Shown here: positions 20,832 to 34,100 of the stretch, one piece after another
How the letters are laid out: the number at the start of each line of letters is the position of its first letter
Position numbering within the stretch: position 1 is the first letter of the stretch
Assembly (NCBI RefSeq): GCF_030272615.1
Contig: NC_081410.1
Coordinates: forward strand, 290,033,957 to 290,097,956
Direction: 5' to 3'
Length of the DNA stretch: 64,000 nt
Source of the DNA: Cryptomeria japonica
Taxonomy: Eukaryota; Streptophyta; Pinopsida; Cupressales; Cupressaceae
Notes under the pieces: generated by a model
Database searches by the model: none
What the model was told of the DNA's origin: nothing
Seen by the model: only the letters and a program-made list of their open reading frames with translations
Position numbers and translations under genes: made by a program

Positions 20832-23575
20832 TGAGTAAAGCAAAGAACACCAGAGGTTACATGAAGTTGCACCTTGAAGTAAAATTGGAAGAGCTTCAGG
20901 GACCTCCACAGAGACAAGGAAAGAGAAGAAATGCAAATACAAGTACTGCTCCCTCATCATGGAAGCCAAAGAATAAGAATGCAAGTAAGTCATAGATAAA
21001 CTTAGTTCCTATGGTTCATGCATCATCTTCCAAAAGTTCTGAATCAGATAGTCTAGGATTTTTTTATTCTTTATTTGATACACCTATACAAGAAGAAATG
21101 CAACCACAAAAGAAAGAATGCACTCAAGTCAAATATTCAAAGAAGGCAAGGGGTCATAGTAGAAGTAGAAGTTATCAAAGCAAGAATGCTATTGGTGTAC
21201 CTCCTCCTCTAGGTCTCATAACAAATTTCTCTTGAAGTTATGAATTAGTACAAGAACAGAATGATGTGAACTTGATTGACTTAGATGACACTTCTGGATC
21301 TGAAATAGCCTTACTAGATCCAGAAGAAGTTTTTGGAGATATAGATACATTGAAAAGAGAACTCTAGGATTAGATAGATCTCAGAAGTAAGAGATAAAAT
21401 GAAAAGGAATATGAGGTTATTAGAGTGGTGATAGAAAGAGATTGTTTGATAAGACAGTTAGCAACACTCAAAGCCTTAGCACAAGAAAATGATAAGCCTG
21501 GTGTTGAGGGCCCTATTCTAAGAGAGATTATAGATAAGAGATCTGAAAATGTCATAAGGGAAAAGGATAAGAATAATATGGATAACCAGAAGTTAGTTGA
21601 TCTTAACCAACCCAACATTCAGGTTCCTAGATTGGACTTGGTTAAGGGAAAGAAAAAAGTGTCTGCCGTTAAGATAGATGATAGGAAGTCTTTGACTATC
21701 CCATATTTAAGCCTAAAGTTATCCCAAATTGATATTGAGTTGGAAAAAACTAGGATGAAAAATTAAACTCTTGCAAAAGAGTTAAAGAGAGTTGAGATGG
21801 AAGCCTCAAATGCAAAGATGAAAAGGAAAATTGATTTCCTTAAGTTGTCAACTTTGAACAGTGCTTCATTTGTTGCTGGTCCATCCAAAACTCAGGTTGT
21901 TTCTGGTGTAGTTTCAAATGTCATTACGAGTTTTCCATCTCAAAATGACCAAAATACTTAGAATACTAGGATTCTATTGGACATAAAAGTCAGGGAACTA
22001 CTCAAAATACTAGTCATCCCTAATGTTCTAAAGATATTAATATAACTGTAGGGGTAAACATTAAAATAGATGCTAATACTACAACAAAAGTTGTAGAACG
22101 AGTTGCAGTAGGGCAGTTTCAAAGAAGACGTATCCATCTAGAGAGGTATATGCAATTACATTTTGATGGGATCCTAGGATATCCCAATATTATCCCAAAT
22201 AAATTAAGGGATAAATTTAGTAAATTCATAGGTAATAATGCTATAACTAGCGAAGAACACCTAAGAGCATTCACTAATAAGTTGAATGATTACAAGGTGA
22301 AGAATGAATATTTGGTTATGAAGTTATTTGTACAATCTCTAATAGAGGATGCCAGGGATTGGTATAGGGGATTGCCAACTACAAGTATCAGTTCCTAGGA
22401 GGAATTTGAGAGATTTTTTAAGGAGCAGTATGGTGACAAAACAAACCTAAGTTTCATGTTAAATGAGTTCAATAATATCAAGAAGTCATTGAATGAAGAT
22501 GTGTCTGATTTCAATATCAGATTTTAGAAGGCTATGCATAATTTGTTTCAAGTGTTAAGGTTGGATGACAATGTTTGTCTGACTACATATATGAATGCAT
22601 TTGATGCAAAAATGACATATATACTTAGAGACAAGGATCCTCAAACTTTAAGAGATGCATTTAGAATAGCTATAAATGTGGAAGGAAATAGAAGAGCTTT
22701 AGGTAAGCTCGGAAGAAGAGAGGATCCTAGATTTTATAGAAATGCCAAAGATAAAATTGAGAAGTCTTTAGGTACAAAACCTAAAGAAGAAGAAAGATGG
22801 GACAAGGTACTTAATACCTTGAAGGATTTAAAATTTATTGTGGAAAAAAATGACAAGAGTTTTGTACCAAAGAAGCCACCGTTCAATAAAATTCAATAGA
22901 CCACTAAGATTGCAAGATTACCCTTACAATACAAACTTTAAAGATGGAAAGCCTTTCCAGCAGTAGAAGGGTAAACAAGAACAACAAACCCCTGATCCAT
23001 TACAGAAACATATAGTGAACATGGTGGGTGATACTCCCTGGTGTGTTTCTTGTCAATCACCTCATTCACTTGAATATTGTGTCGTAGCATAATTTATTTC
23101 CGCTAAAGATGAGACACATGAAGAAGAGGAAGAAACCTTTGAAGGTGACAATGTTGATTGTCTTATGATTTCTTCCTATCTTGGAGAAGTAGAATATTAT
23201 TTTGATATTGAGACTCAAGACTTTGATATAGAGAATCAAAGGAAAATAAATGAAACACATCATCAACATGTTTTCTCCGATGAGGAATTATCTATTGATG
23301 ACCGAATCTACAATGTTGAACAAGGTGAATGTTCTGTGTCCTTAAGAAGACCCTCAAATGAAGAGATTGCTAAAATAACAACTACTATGGTGGCTCAAGT
23401 AAAAAGAAATTATCAATTAAGAAATAGGGTTGAAGGTGAAGACCATGGAAAGCCTTCAGGTTTCTTTGTCAAAGAATTGAAAAATAAAGGAAAAGCGGTC
23501 AAGGAGGGTAAATCAGTGAAAGAAGCAGTCAAAATTAAGGAGGTCAAGAAAAAGGAGTGGTACAATGTTGGTTAA
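20832..23575 (+). pseudogene. Element G gag (Ty3/gypsy, Tat-like), decayed
   Basis: A probable start at ATG 20832 (MSKAKNTRGYMKLHLEVKLE) follows the primer site by about 300 bp. A long charged N-terminal region leads to a Retrotrans_gag-like core at about 22080-22700 (FDGILGYPNIIPNKLRDKF, then FVQSLIEDARDWYRGLP, a hallmark of plant gypsy Gag). A zinc-finger-like WCVSCQSPHSLEYC lies near 23038-23080 (C-x2-C-x3-H-x4-C, one residue short of the usual spacing). A lysine-rich tail ends near 23575. Stops and at least two frameshifts are present. The pol part resumes at about 43481 after the interruption by E, D and C. Confidence 0.8.
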
Positions 23576-23580
23576 CAGAT

Positions 23581-24378
23581 TTGTCCCTTTCTTCAGATTA
23601 TAATATTTTATTTGTTTGAATAATCATATGACTCTTGTACACCCCTTTATGAAAGGAAACAAATAAACCAACAGTTGGATGAACCATTTAAAAATCCATC
23701 CTCTGCATTAGAGGGTAGCTCCTCTTATGATTTGCAATGAATTTTATGTAGAAAACTTTAAAATAAAGACACTTTTAACCAGAAAGTGTGGAAAGGCTTT
23801 AGCATTCATCTATTAACACAAAGGAATTCTAGTAAAATAAAATAGAAAGAATATTCTGAAGATCAAATAAGAGCTCACAGACTCCAATTTTCACACATGT
23901 TCATTTCATAAATTTAGAGCAAAAATAAAATGCATAGTAGTATGAACTTTGAATGATTCTCTCTCATGTCTCACAAGACAAGGGGGATCAACACAACTCA
24001 ATCCACAATGAATTTAGAAAACATAGGAATAACGGATAACAAAATGATATCATGCATATTAGTTGATTTCTCAAGTAAGATCGCCAATCCTTAAACACAC
24101 AGATTCAAAGAATGTACACCATAACATTTCATTACTAAACTAGTCATTCTAGTTTGTAAGAAATTCATAGAAAACAGATATTATTTGTTCCTTGAAAAAT
24201 CACAGTTTTTTCGTGCTAACATAAACTTACTTCCTAGCTTAAATAGCCTCCAGGCTCATAGTTTGTTACATAATCATTAAAACTTTACTTTAACCAAAGG
24301 TTAAAGAAACTGTTTGCTAAAAACTAGAGAAACTAAAATAACAGCCACAGAAAGGCTAACAACTCATCCCCTAATTAA
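23581..24378 (-). repeat. LTR-like non-coding tail of element E
   Basis: About 800 bp with no coding signal, downstream of ORF E on the minus strand. Read in that direction it has TATTTAAGC near 24240, a possible TATA-type signal, and then AT-rich sequence. No matching copy was seen at the other end of E (42454-43472), so calling it an LTR is only an inference. The + strand sequence before it ends in TAACAGAT (23573-23580), which recurs at 43473-43480. Confidence 0.35.
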
Positions 24379-26331
24379 TCATGACTCCACCGTGGCAAAG
24401 GAAGCCATTGATCTATCCTGCTTTGCCACAGAATTGTGCATGCCACACAATTCTAAATGTTTTGCTAAGAAGTTCAAGATGACTTGAAAGTAGGGAAGTC
24501 CAATATGCTTGATCCATTGCTTCCAAACCTCCTTGTTAGTATTCACTTCTGTCACCCTTGCCTTGTGTGCTTTTAGATGATTAGAAAAGACCGTGAGTAT
24601 TGACTCAATCCTAGCTAATTTTGAGAAATCATCCATAGTCAAGGACTTTGTCTTTCAAATGAGTTGTATCCTTTCTTGGAATATTTTTGTCATCTCTGTG
24701 GTAGCTTTGATTGTGTGGGAATCATCTTTCATAAGTTAGATGTCAATGCATTTAAGATCCTTTTGCATTGTATCAATTAAATTTGTTAATCCCTTTAGTA
24801 GTTTAGTGGATTCTTTGTGTCCCTATTTGATAATTGAATTACACCACTCCACATTTTTCCTTGACACATATAATACATTATCATCTAGGCTTTCTATAGG
24901 TTTTTCAGCCAAGAACTTCATCACTCCATATTTTTGTATATCATTCATCTGTGCAAGAACTACCACCCATTTGGTCCTTTCTTTCTCCCAAGAAATGACC
25001 TCTAATTCCAGTTCTTTTCTCACAGTCACAACATTCTCATATACTTTCACCAGAATGACAATATAGTCTGAACCTTGCTATATTATAAGATCCAGCCATT
25101 TATTGAACATCTCTGTGACCATTTTGTTTCTTTGGACTTGATCCAACATCTTTTGATTTGCTGGAGATTTGGGATCAAATGATATTGCTACCTATGATAA
25201 GGGTTGAGGATTTGGATGGTTAATACCATTGATGTACTCAGCAATCTAAGTGATGATTTGCTTCAGCTCTCTTTTATCCTTCTCGTCCTTCCATGTTCTA
25301 GAAATCATTCTCTTTGTGGAAGACTCCAAATGTTTAACATCAATGACTCGTGAAGCAACCCCCAGATAAATCTTTTCCACTATGAAGTCATCCTTGGTAG
25401 CTTTGTCTGCATCTCTATCTAGAATTGGCTTGGCTATCTCAGCCATCCAATGACCTGTTGCCTCATCTACCTCAAGCATTGTCTATGTTTTGAATCTTTT
25501 TGGCTTTGATACCTTTTCGAGACACTTGTTGACCATATCTTCTATAGGCATTGTAATTGGAACCACACTTTGTTTCTTCCCAACAACAACTTCCAACCAT
25601 CGTGGTGTGTTTGCAAGTTCTTTAGGTGGAGGAGTTATCTGAGTATCCAGTGAATTGACAATAACCAGAGTGTTCATGGGGTCCAATTCACTCTCTGTTT
25701 CTTTACCTATGTCCATTTCCTATACCACAGGCTCACCTAAATCACGTTGATCCATTATTACTTCTACCTCTTCACTATGATCTAGGTCCACAACAATCTG
25801 GCTCAATGTTGGCTTTTTACTCTTTTTCTTGCTCCTTGACTGAATTACTTGGGCTGCTATACAACCTAATGGTGACCTTTTTGATCTCCTGAGTTGGATT
25901 TTTTCAACAAATGGCTTTGAACAGATGCAACATCAACAATTTCATTAGTGGAAGAAATAGGAATTTGAGTCACAGTATATGAATCAACTCTTAGTTCATG
26001 GGAGGATATGAGCGATCCTTTCTTAAATTTTTGGTCTCTCAACCATTTCTCAGTTGAACATTATCATCTTCCTTTTTATTCCAACCAATCTTAGGAATTG
26101 GATTTCCTTGAACTTCCTTGTCAAATTCAGGATCCAGAATATCTTCCCCTGTTTCCTCCTGAACTCTAGATACATTGATAGGAAGCTCCATGGTGATTAT
26201 CTGCTACAGAGTAAATCTTGACCATAGTCTCCTTCCTAGCTCATATTCATCACTACAATTCTCCAAATAATCTTCCAACTAGGGTTCATGATGGAAGTGG
26301 TCGTCGAAATTTAGATTTTCCACGACATAAC
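24379..26331 (-). pseudogene. ORF E, 3' segment (accessory ORF of unknown function)
   Basis: C-terminal half of the ORF that begins near 42453, in one minus frame broken by stops. Blocks include 25716-25483 (acidic, Pro-rich: MDIGKETESELDPMNT), 25479-25246, 25050-24823 (helical: VVTVRKELELEVISWEKE) and 24642-24379. It has high Glu/Lys content and heptad-like stretches, so a coiled coil is likely. It lacks any polymerase, protease or zinc signature. Reading across the D insertion (26331 to 40482, one copy of ATAAC removed) keeps the frame open. The layout matches the C-terminal half of ORF J. Confidence 0.55.
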
Positions 26332-27868
26332 TATTGGCATTATGCGAACCGGTATGAGGACATAATGACATTGTATGTTGTCATTCATGTCAATATGCTG
26401 AAGAAGTGACAACCAACATATGAGAGAACTAGTAGAACAATGTGAACCGGTATTTGTTCCAAAGTGAAGCAGTGTGTTTGTTCATGGTGAACTGGCATAT
26501 AGTTATGGGAACCAGCACATGGAAGTGTTGTATGACTACTGGTTGGTAGTCTCAACTTCAGGGTTTCGGTTTAAGTGCTTCAAGCTTGTGTGGCTCAACC
26601 GGTGACTTTGTGTGATGAGTTAGCATGGTAACAAAGATTAGATCTTGTTGCCACATAAGCCTTATGCGCATGAAGGATCTTGCATGAAGGAGATTATTCC
26701 TATCTACCTCAGGAATGTGAGAAGTCTGTAAAATGGTGATAACGTGTGATGGGTTATCAGCCACCATAAAATCAGTGGAAATGGACGATAGAGAATGTCT
26801 TGAGATTGGATCAAGAACTGCTACATTTAATGCAGTGTGCTTAATGGTTAGGATTGAACCATTTGAATTCCTTAACCTAACAGGTTTAGGGTTTAGGGTT
26901 TATGCTACTGAACTATCTGTTTTCCTATAAGGTCGATATTGTGTCTCTTTCTGAGGTTGTTGGCAAAAGTTGTGTGTGTGTATCCAAAAGAAGGGATACG
27001 TGATTCTTGCCAGACCAAAAGGAGAGAAGTGATACATGCAGAGTGTAAGTGCAGAAGGTGAAGAGCAGCTTGAGTGGATCTGCATTGGCATTGAGTGTTG
27101 TTACCAGATCATTGTAATACCTGTTGATCTCTAACCACCTCAATAGTTGGAAAATCCCTTAACAGGGTAGCCTTAACTGGCTTGCTGTAAATCCTTTAAC
27201 AGGGTAATTCAAAGCTATTGAGTTCAAAATCCTTTAGCTATTGAGTTCTTGAAATCCTCTAACAAGGTAACCTTTAATAGGGTTTAACCCTTAACCGGGT
27301 ATTCTAGCCATCCCTTAACTAAGTGTTCCCTGACAGGATTGGTTCCTAGAAGAACCTATTGTAATGTCTCTAATTGGACAAGGCTCCTAATAGAGTGGAC
27401 TTCTAAAGAGTTCAAAAATAGCTTGTGGGTATCCATCCCCACCGTGGTTTTTCCCAGTTGGGTTTCCACATGAAAAATATGTGTGTCATGTGTGATGCTT
27501 TTATCTTGTGATGCTTTGCTATTGTCTATCAGGCATATGATGGTTCTCTGTTTTATGCCTATCAATAAAACATGTTGAACTAGCTATTATTATGGTCTGA
27601 TGATAGATTACATGTTTATGCATAAGGGTGAAATGGTAGTGTAGTCTTGATTTGAGTGAAAAGCTAAGTGAGTAACCAGTTAATGCTTGTCTTAGTCATT
27701 CTTAGCTTTACCAGTTGCACTCTGTTTCAAACTGGTGTCACTGTTTGCCAGTCATTTGAAGTGTCTGTTGTCAAACTAGTTTAGAACTGTATTTTTGTCT
27801 GCAGTGATTCACCCCTCCCCCCTCTCTCAGTACCGGGTTAGTCCTATCCATTCATCATTGAGTTATCA
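26332..27868 (+). repeat. Element D 5' LTR (1,537 bp)
   Basis: TATTGGCATTATGCG to GTTATCA. It has the stem-loop array at about 27121-27415, CCCCACCGTGGTTTTTCCC near 27436 and AATAAA near 27563. The TATA site is degraded to TGTAAAAT (near 26728). A telomere-like run GGTTTAGGGTTTAGGGTTTA is at 26883-26902. Confidence 0.93.
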
Positions 27869-27870
27869 AT

Positions 27871-27882
27871 TGGTATCAGAGC
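27871..27882 (+). other. Primer binding site, tRNA-iMet type (element D)
   Basis: TGGTATCAGAGC, two bases after the 5' LTR, identical to B and C. Confidence 0.95.
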
Positions 27883-27939
27883 GTCCTCTAGGTCATCTGT
27901 GCTATAAGCTTAACCACTTGAGGTAAAGATCCCAGTCTA

Positions 27940-30076
27940 ATGATGAAGAGGGAAGGTCCAAAGTTTAACAAAGAAAATTTCAGTATATGGAAAGATAGAA
28001 TGAAGATATACATCAAAAGCATGGGTGCTCAACACTGGAGCTATGTTGAGAATGTCTATGTTGCTCCTACTAGTACTCTCATCGATGACCAAAAGAGAGA
28101 GATGCAGGAGAATGGGCAAGTCATGGGAGCCCTAATTATTAGCTTATCTGACATTGAGTTTATTGATGTTCAGGATAAAGTAAATCCCAAAGAGGTATGG
28201 GATACTCTTGAAAATATCTATGGCAGTGATGAGCATGTAAAATAGGCTAAGGAAGAAAGCCTTAGAGGGAAGTTTGAAGATATGCGGATGGTTGAAGGTG
28301 AGTCCATTCAACAGTATGGAATAAGAATCAAAACCATTGTTGGAGATATCAAGAGTGCAAGTGGTAAAATAGAAGAGTCCACTGTGGTAAGAAAAGTCCT
28401 AAGATCCCTATTGCCAGTCTATGCAATAAGGGTTGCTGCTATTCAGGATTTAAGATCAATAGACAAGACTAAGGTATCCCTAAACTCCATCATTGCAAAG
28501 TTGACATCCTATGAGCTAAATAGTTTTGATGGCAGTGTTCAAAAGACTGAATCAGCTTTTAAAGTTTCTACAGTACCATCCATAAAAGGAAAAGAAGCTA
28601 GCACCAGTGGTGAACCAAGACAGGGAAAAGAAATGGATGATGAGGAGATTCTGATGGCATTTGAAGCTCTCCTTTCCAGGAAAATTCCTAAAGGAACCGG
28701 CAAATACAGAGGTAAGCTACATTTGAAAGGCTTTTCTTGTAATTGGATAGGACATATTGCTGTAAACTGTCCTAATGGCGACAACAAGGACAAATCGGGA
28801 AGGTTCAAGAAATTCAAAGGAGGAAACCGGAGAAACTGTTTTGTGGTAGTTCATGAAGGTGTCACAGATGAAGAATCAGAGGATGAAGAAAATGAAGATA
28901 TTGTGTTTGTTGCTGTCAACGAAGATTGTGTTAGACAAGAAGGCCCTTGTCTCTTGGTTTGATAATTCCAATGAGTGGATCATTGCCAGTGTTTGTTCTC
29001 ACCATATGACTGGTGACTAGAGCAAGTTTCTATCCTTGGAGGAGTATGATGGTGGTGTGGTTCACTTTGGCAATGATGCACCATGTATGGTCAAAGGCAA
29101 AGGGTCCATCTCTTCGAATGGAAAGAGTAGTGCTAACAATGTGTATTGGGTTGATGGTCTAAGACACAACCTTCTAAGTGTTGCCCAGCTGAATGATAGT
29201 GGCCTCACTCTGGAATTCAAGAATGGAGTTTGCAGAATCAAAGGAAAGAATGGTGAATTGGTGACCACTGGCATGCAGACCAAAGGTAACCTATTTTAGC
29301 TAAATGTAAATATAAGTACTTGTCTTATGGCTAAATTTGATGATAGCTGGATGTGGCATAGGAGACTTTGCCATGTAAACTTTGATAACATTGTGAAGGC
29401 TAGTAAGATCAAGGTAGTTAGAGGGTTGCTGGTGCTAAGAAAACTGGATAATACCTTATGCAGAGAGTGTCAATTAGGGAAAATGTCTTCCTCAACCTTT
29501 AAAGGTAAATCTTTCACTGCTGACAACTTGCTTGATCTTGTGCATACTGATTTGTGTGGTCCTATGAAAACTAGAAGTGTGCAGGGTGATAGGTACTTCA
29601 TGATTCTCACTGATGAATGCTCAAGAATGATGTGGGTCACATTCTTGAAAGACAAGTCTGAATCCTTTGTAAATTTGAAAGATTTTAGAGCATTAGTGGA
29701 GAAGGAAAGCGGTAAAAGGATCAAGTGCCTGAGAACTGATCAAGGAGGGGAATTCACTTCCGGTGAATTCAACAAGTACTGTGAAGAACATGACATCAAG
29801 AGGCAATTGTCTGCCCCCCAGTCTCCATAGTAGAATGGCCTAGCAGAGAGGAATAATGAGACTATGGTTGAAGTAGCTAGAACCATATCGATTCAAGGAA
29901 AGGTAGCTCACACCTTTTGGAGAGAAGCGGTGAGAACTGTAGTCTACACAATGAATCGGGTACTTATCAAGAAAGGTAAGGATAAAACTCCTTATGAGTA
30001 TTGGACCGGTAAGACACCTTTGGTTAGCTACTTTAGAGTGTTTGGTAGCAAATGTTACATGAAGAGGAGTCAACAC
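27940..30076 (+). pseudogene. Element D gag-pol, 5' part (gag, protease, integrase)
   Basis: It starts at ATG 27940 (MMKREGPKFNKENFSIWKD). Gag is open except for a TAG near 28243 (CAA/CAG in relatives). The zinc-knuckle region reads CNWIGHIAVNC, but the first Cys position is changed (FSCN). An extra T near 28925 shifts the frame. The protease motif is WII-ASVCSHHMTG, so both the catalytic Asp and the Gly are lost. GAG-pre-integrase CRECQLGK is intact. The integrase core keeps HTDLCGP and RTDQGGEF. Two TAGs lie near 29828. Coding is cut at 30076 by element C, just past the integrase core. It continues at 36754. Confidence 0.92.
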
Positions 30077-31130
30077 TATTGGTATTTTGGTATGGTTTTG
30101 TCATTGATGTCAACACCTACTAGATACACCTACTTTGGAGATCCAGCAACATTCACCGGCAATTAGTAAACTGTTCAAAACAGTCACCAGTATATGATTA
30201 ACTGGCAGGATATAATGTTCACCGGTACCTGCATTCACATGGAAGACACCTGGTAATGTCGAAGACATCATGTGGACACCTTTCTTTGAAGTAATAATCA
30301 TTGACATATTCTTATTTGCATATTTGCTTTTACCGGCAAATAGGTCCAGGTTATCTAGGGTTACACCGGCAGGTTTATCTTTTCCAGATCTGCATGGTAT
30401 GCTATGGAGATGATTTATTATTGTTGTAAATGCATTAAGCTGACATGTTCAATTAGTTATTGCATCAGATATTATATTATTTGTAAATGTTTTATTGTAA
30501 TATCTTGTAGAGTTGACCTACTAAAATTGGTCTTAGGGTATGGTATAAATGTAAGATCTTATTTGTAAGATCATGTGTGGAATGCGAAAAAGATTTAAGG
30601 AAGGATATATGTGAAATCAAGCAGAGATACACACAAAGATATCATTTGAAGGTGAAGTTAGGTTTTTGTAGAAGCATATCAACATTACACCGGTACTGAA
30701 TCCAGCATATGAAGATGCTATTTTGTGCATTATATTCTCATTGGATTTAACCATCCAACTGTAGTTAGTGTGACTCCCATTTGTGTTTGAGTAGTGAGCT
30801 CTAGGCTGTTGGCCTTTCTGCATGTGTAGACCCCTTTTGTACACTTACTAGTTGCAGTAGTAACATCTGATTGTGGGTAAGGTTTCCCATTGTGGTTTTT
30901 CCCTTACAGGGTTTCCACGTACAAATATTTGTGTCATGTGTTGTGGATGACTTTATGTTTATGTTTCATGCATTAATTCTTACCGGTATAGCAATTTTCT
31001 GTTAACACTGTTTACCGGCATACTTAACTGTCTTACCGGTACTAAGCATTGAGTTGGTTAATAAGATTTTGGTTTGAATTTATTAGACAATTGATTCACC
31101 CCCCCCTCTCAGTTGTCCCTAGGACCTACA
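30077..31130 (+). repeat. Element C 5' LTR (1,054 bp)
   Basis: It starts TATTGGTATTTTGG (TG changed to TA; the 3' LTR has TG) and ends GACCTACA. It contains a TATA-like TATAAAT at 30544-30550, TTTCCCATTGTGGTTTTTCCC near 30882, several ACCGGT/ACCGGC motifs, and a C-tract before the end. Confidence 0.94.
30544..30550 (+). promoter_or_regulatory. Putative TATA box in element C 5' LTR
   Basis: TATAAAT lies about 470 bp into the LTR and is kept in the 3' LTR at 36160-36166. Its role is inferred from position and conservation only. Confidence 0.55.
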
Positions 31131-31132
31131 AT

Positions 31133-31144
31133 TGGTATCAGAGC
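31133..31144 (+). other. Primer binding site, tRNA-iMet type (element C)
   Basis: TGGTATCAGAGC, two bases after the LTR end. Confidence 0.95.
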
Positions 31145-31187
31145 CTAGTCCTCTTTTTGCAGAAGTTTAACAACTTGAGGAGATCCA

Positions 31188-34100
31188 ATGTCTACTAATT
31201 ATTTCAGAAAGGATAGTCCTAAACTTGATGGAACCAACTATGGAATATGGAAAATCAGAATGGAGACACATCTGAATTGCATTGGTAAAGACATCTGGGA
31301 AGTTACTAAGAATGGTTATACTACTACTGTAGTTGGTCAGCCTACTCCTATTACTTTAGTTAAAGATGAAGAAAATGATTGCAAAGCAAGAGAAGCACTT
31401 TTGAGCGCATTATCAGATCAACAAATCATGGGGTTATCAGATAGATCTACTACAAAAGCTATTTTGGATCATTTGGAAACACTGAATGAAGGGGATTCCA
31501 CAGTAAAAATTGCAAAACTTGAAAGCTTCCGAGCCAGGTATGAACATCTGAAAATGAAAGAAGATGAAAGAATTTCTGCTTTTATGGAAAGAGTAAATGA
31601 AATTGTTTTAGGTATCAAATGTTGTGGAGGAACCTTGAGTGAAGATGAGATTGTTTCAAAAATCTTAAGAGGTTTGCCACCGGCATATAAAATGAAGGTT
31701 ACTGCTATTAATGAGTTGAGAACAATGCCTAATACATCAGTAACTAGGGATACATTGATTGGAAAACTTTCAGCTTTTGAAATTGAGGAATTTGGTCCTA
31801 TTGCTACTATAAAAACTGATTTGGCCTTCAAAGAATCAACATCATCTACTCCATCTTTTCATAAATCAGACTAGAGAGCCTTTTATGCAAGAGAACTTGA
31901 AGAAACCAAGAAGGAGAATGAAGATCTTGAAGAACTTGAAGCACTATTTGCAAGAAAAATGCCAAAAGGTCCAATTGGAAGTAAGTATGAAGGTAAAGCA
32001 CCCTTTAAATGTTTCAACTACAATAAGATTGGTCATATGGCTTCAAGATGCCCTGATAGACATGCTAGACTAAGAGAAGAAGCTAGAAGGACATACAAGC
32101 CTAATCCTAAATATTAGAGATACAAATTTAAGAAAAACAAAGATAAATCTTGTTACATTGCTGATGAAGGTGTAACTGATGATTCTGATGAAGATTCAGC
32201 AGGAAACGGATGGGTCTTTGTTGCTATAACAGAAGATCAACCAGTACCTATTACTCAACCGGTAGAACAAGCCCTAGCAGCTAAAGTGGAATCAAAGGAT
32301 GAATGGATTATTGACTCAGGATGCTCACATCACATGACTGGAGACAAAGGTAAATTCTTGAACTTTCAAGAATACAATGGAGGTTTAGTAAGATTTGGAG
32401 ATGACAAAGCCTGTTCAATCAAAGGTAAGGGTTCAATATCTCTTGATGGTAAACATAACACTGACAATGTTTACTATGTTGAAGGATTAAAACATAATCT
32501 TTTAAGTGTTGGTCAATTAGTTGAGAAAGGTTTTCAGTTACAATTTAAAAATGGAAAATGCAAAATCATGAATAGAACTGGTTTGGAAATTGCAACTGGT
32601 AATCAGACTAGAGGTAATATCTTTCATTTGAATAACAGTGAAAAGGCATTCTTAATTGCTCATATAGATGAAAGTTGGCTATGGCATAAAAGACTATGTC
32701 ATGTAAATTTTGATTGCATGGTAAAAATCAGTACTTCTAAGGTAGTTAGAGATCTACCTAAAATTATGAAACCTCATAATACTATTTGCAAGGAATGTCA
32801 ATTTGGAAAACAAGTTAGAGCTAGTTTCAAAAGTATTCCAGAAAAATCCAATAATGCTCTTGATTTAATTCACCCTGATTTATGTGGTCCGGCTAAAACT
32901 AAAAGCTTACAAGGTGATAGATATTTTATGCTAATTATTGATGATTATTCTAGAATGTGTTGGGTTACTTTTCTCAGAGAAAAATCAGAAGCACTTGGGA
33001 AGTTCAAACTATTCAAAGCAATGGTTGAAAATGAAAATGGTAAGAAAATTAAATGTTTAAGATCAAATCAAGGAGGAGAATTCACATCCAGAGATTTTAA
33101 TACATTCTGTGAAGTAAATGGAATCAAAAGACAGTTATCAGCATCTCAGACACCACAACAAAATGTAGTTGTTGAAAGAAAAAATAGAACTATTTTGGAT
33201 GTAGTAAGAAGTATGTTATCAGAAGCAAATCTACCACATGTGTACTGGAGAGAGGCAGTAAGCACTACTGTCTATACATTCAACAAAGTTCACATCAATG
33301 GTGAAACTGGTAAGACCCCTCATGAACTATGGTTTGGTAATACTCCTACTCTTAAGTATTTCAGAATTTTTGGAAGTAAATGTTATATTAGAAGAGATGA
33401 GTATATTGGCAAGTTTGATCCTAGAAGTGATGAAGGAATATTTCTTGGTTATTCATCTAAGAGTAAAGCTTATAGATGTTTTAATAAAAGACTACAAAAA
33501 ATTGTTGAGAGTACAAATATAAAGATTGATGAACAATTCAGCGGAACTTCAAGGTATATAGACTCTGAACTGGTAACAGAAATTATGACAAATGAACCAA
33601 CAGCAAATCCACCAGTATAGAATGATAATCCAGTTACTCCGGTATCATCAGAGGATACCACAATAATTGAAGAACAACAATAGACTAAGACACCCCGGTA
33701 TGTAAGACTGAATCATTTTGAAGATCAGATAATTGGAAGCAAATTTAAAGGAGTCATGACAAGAGGAAGATTGGAAAATGAAGAGGTATATCTTATTTCT
33801 CAAATTGAACCATTATCTATCAATGAGGCATGTGAAGATAAATTCTGGATTAAAGCTATGGAAGAAGAATTAGGACAAATTGAGAAAAATGATACTTGGA
33901 CATTAGTTCCCCGGCCTGAAAATAAAAATGTAATTGGAACCAAATGGGTATTTAGAAACAAACTCAATAAAGATGGTAAGGTTGTTAGGAATAAAGCAAG
34001 ACTAGTGTGTAAGGAATATTCTCAGAAAGAGGGAGTTGATTACAATGAAACCTTTCCACTGGTAGCCAGAATTAAGGTAGTTAGATTATTCTTGGCCTTT

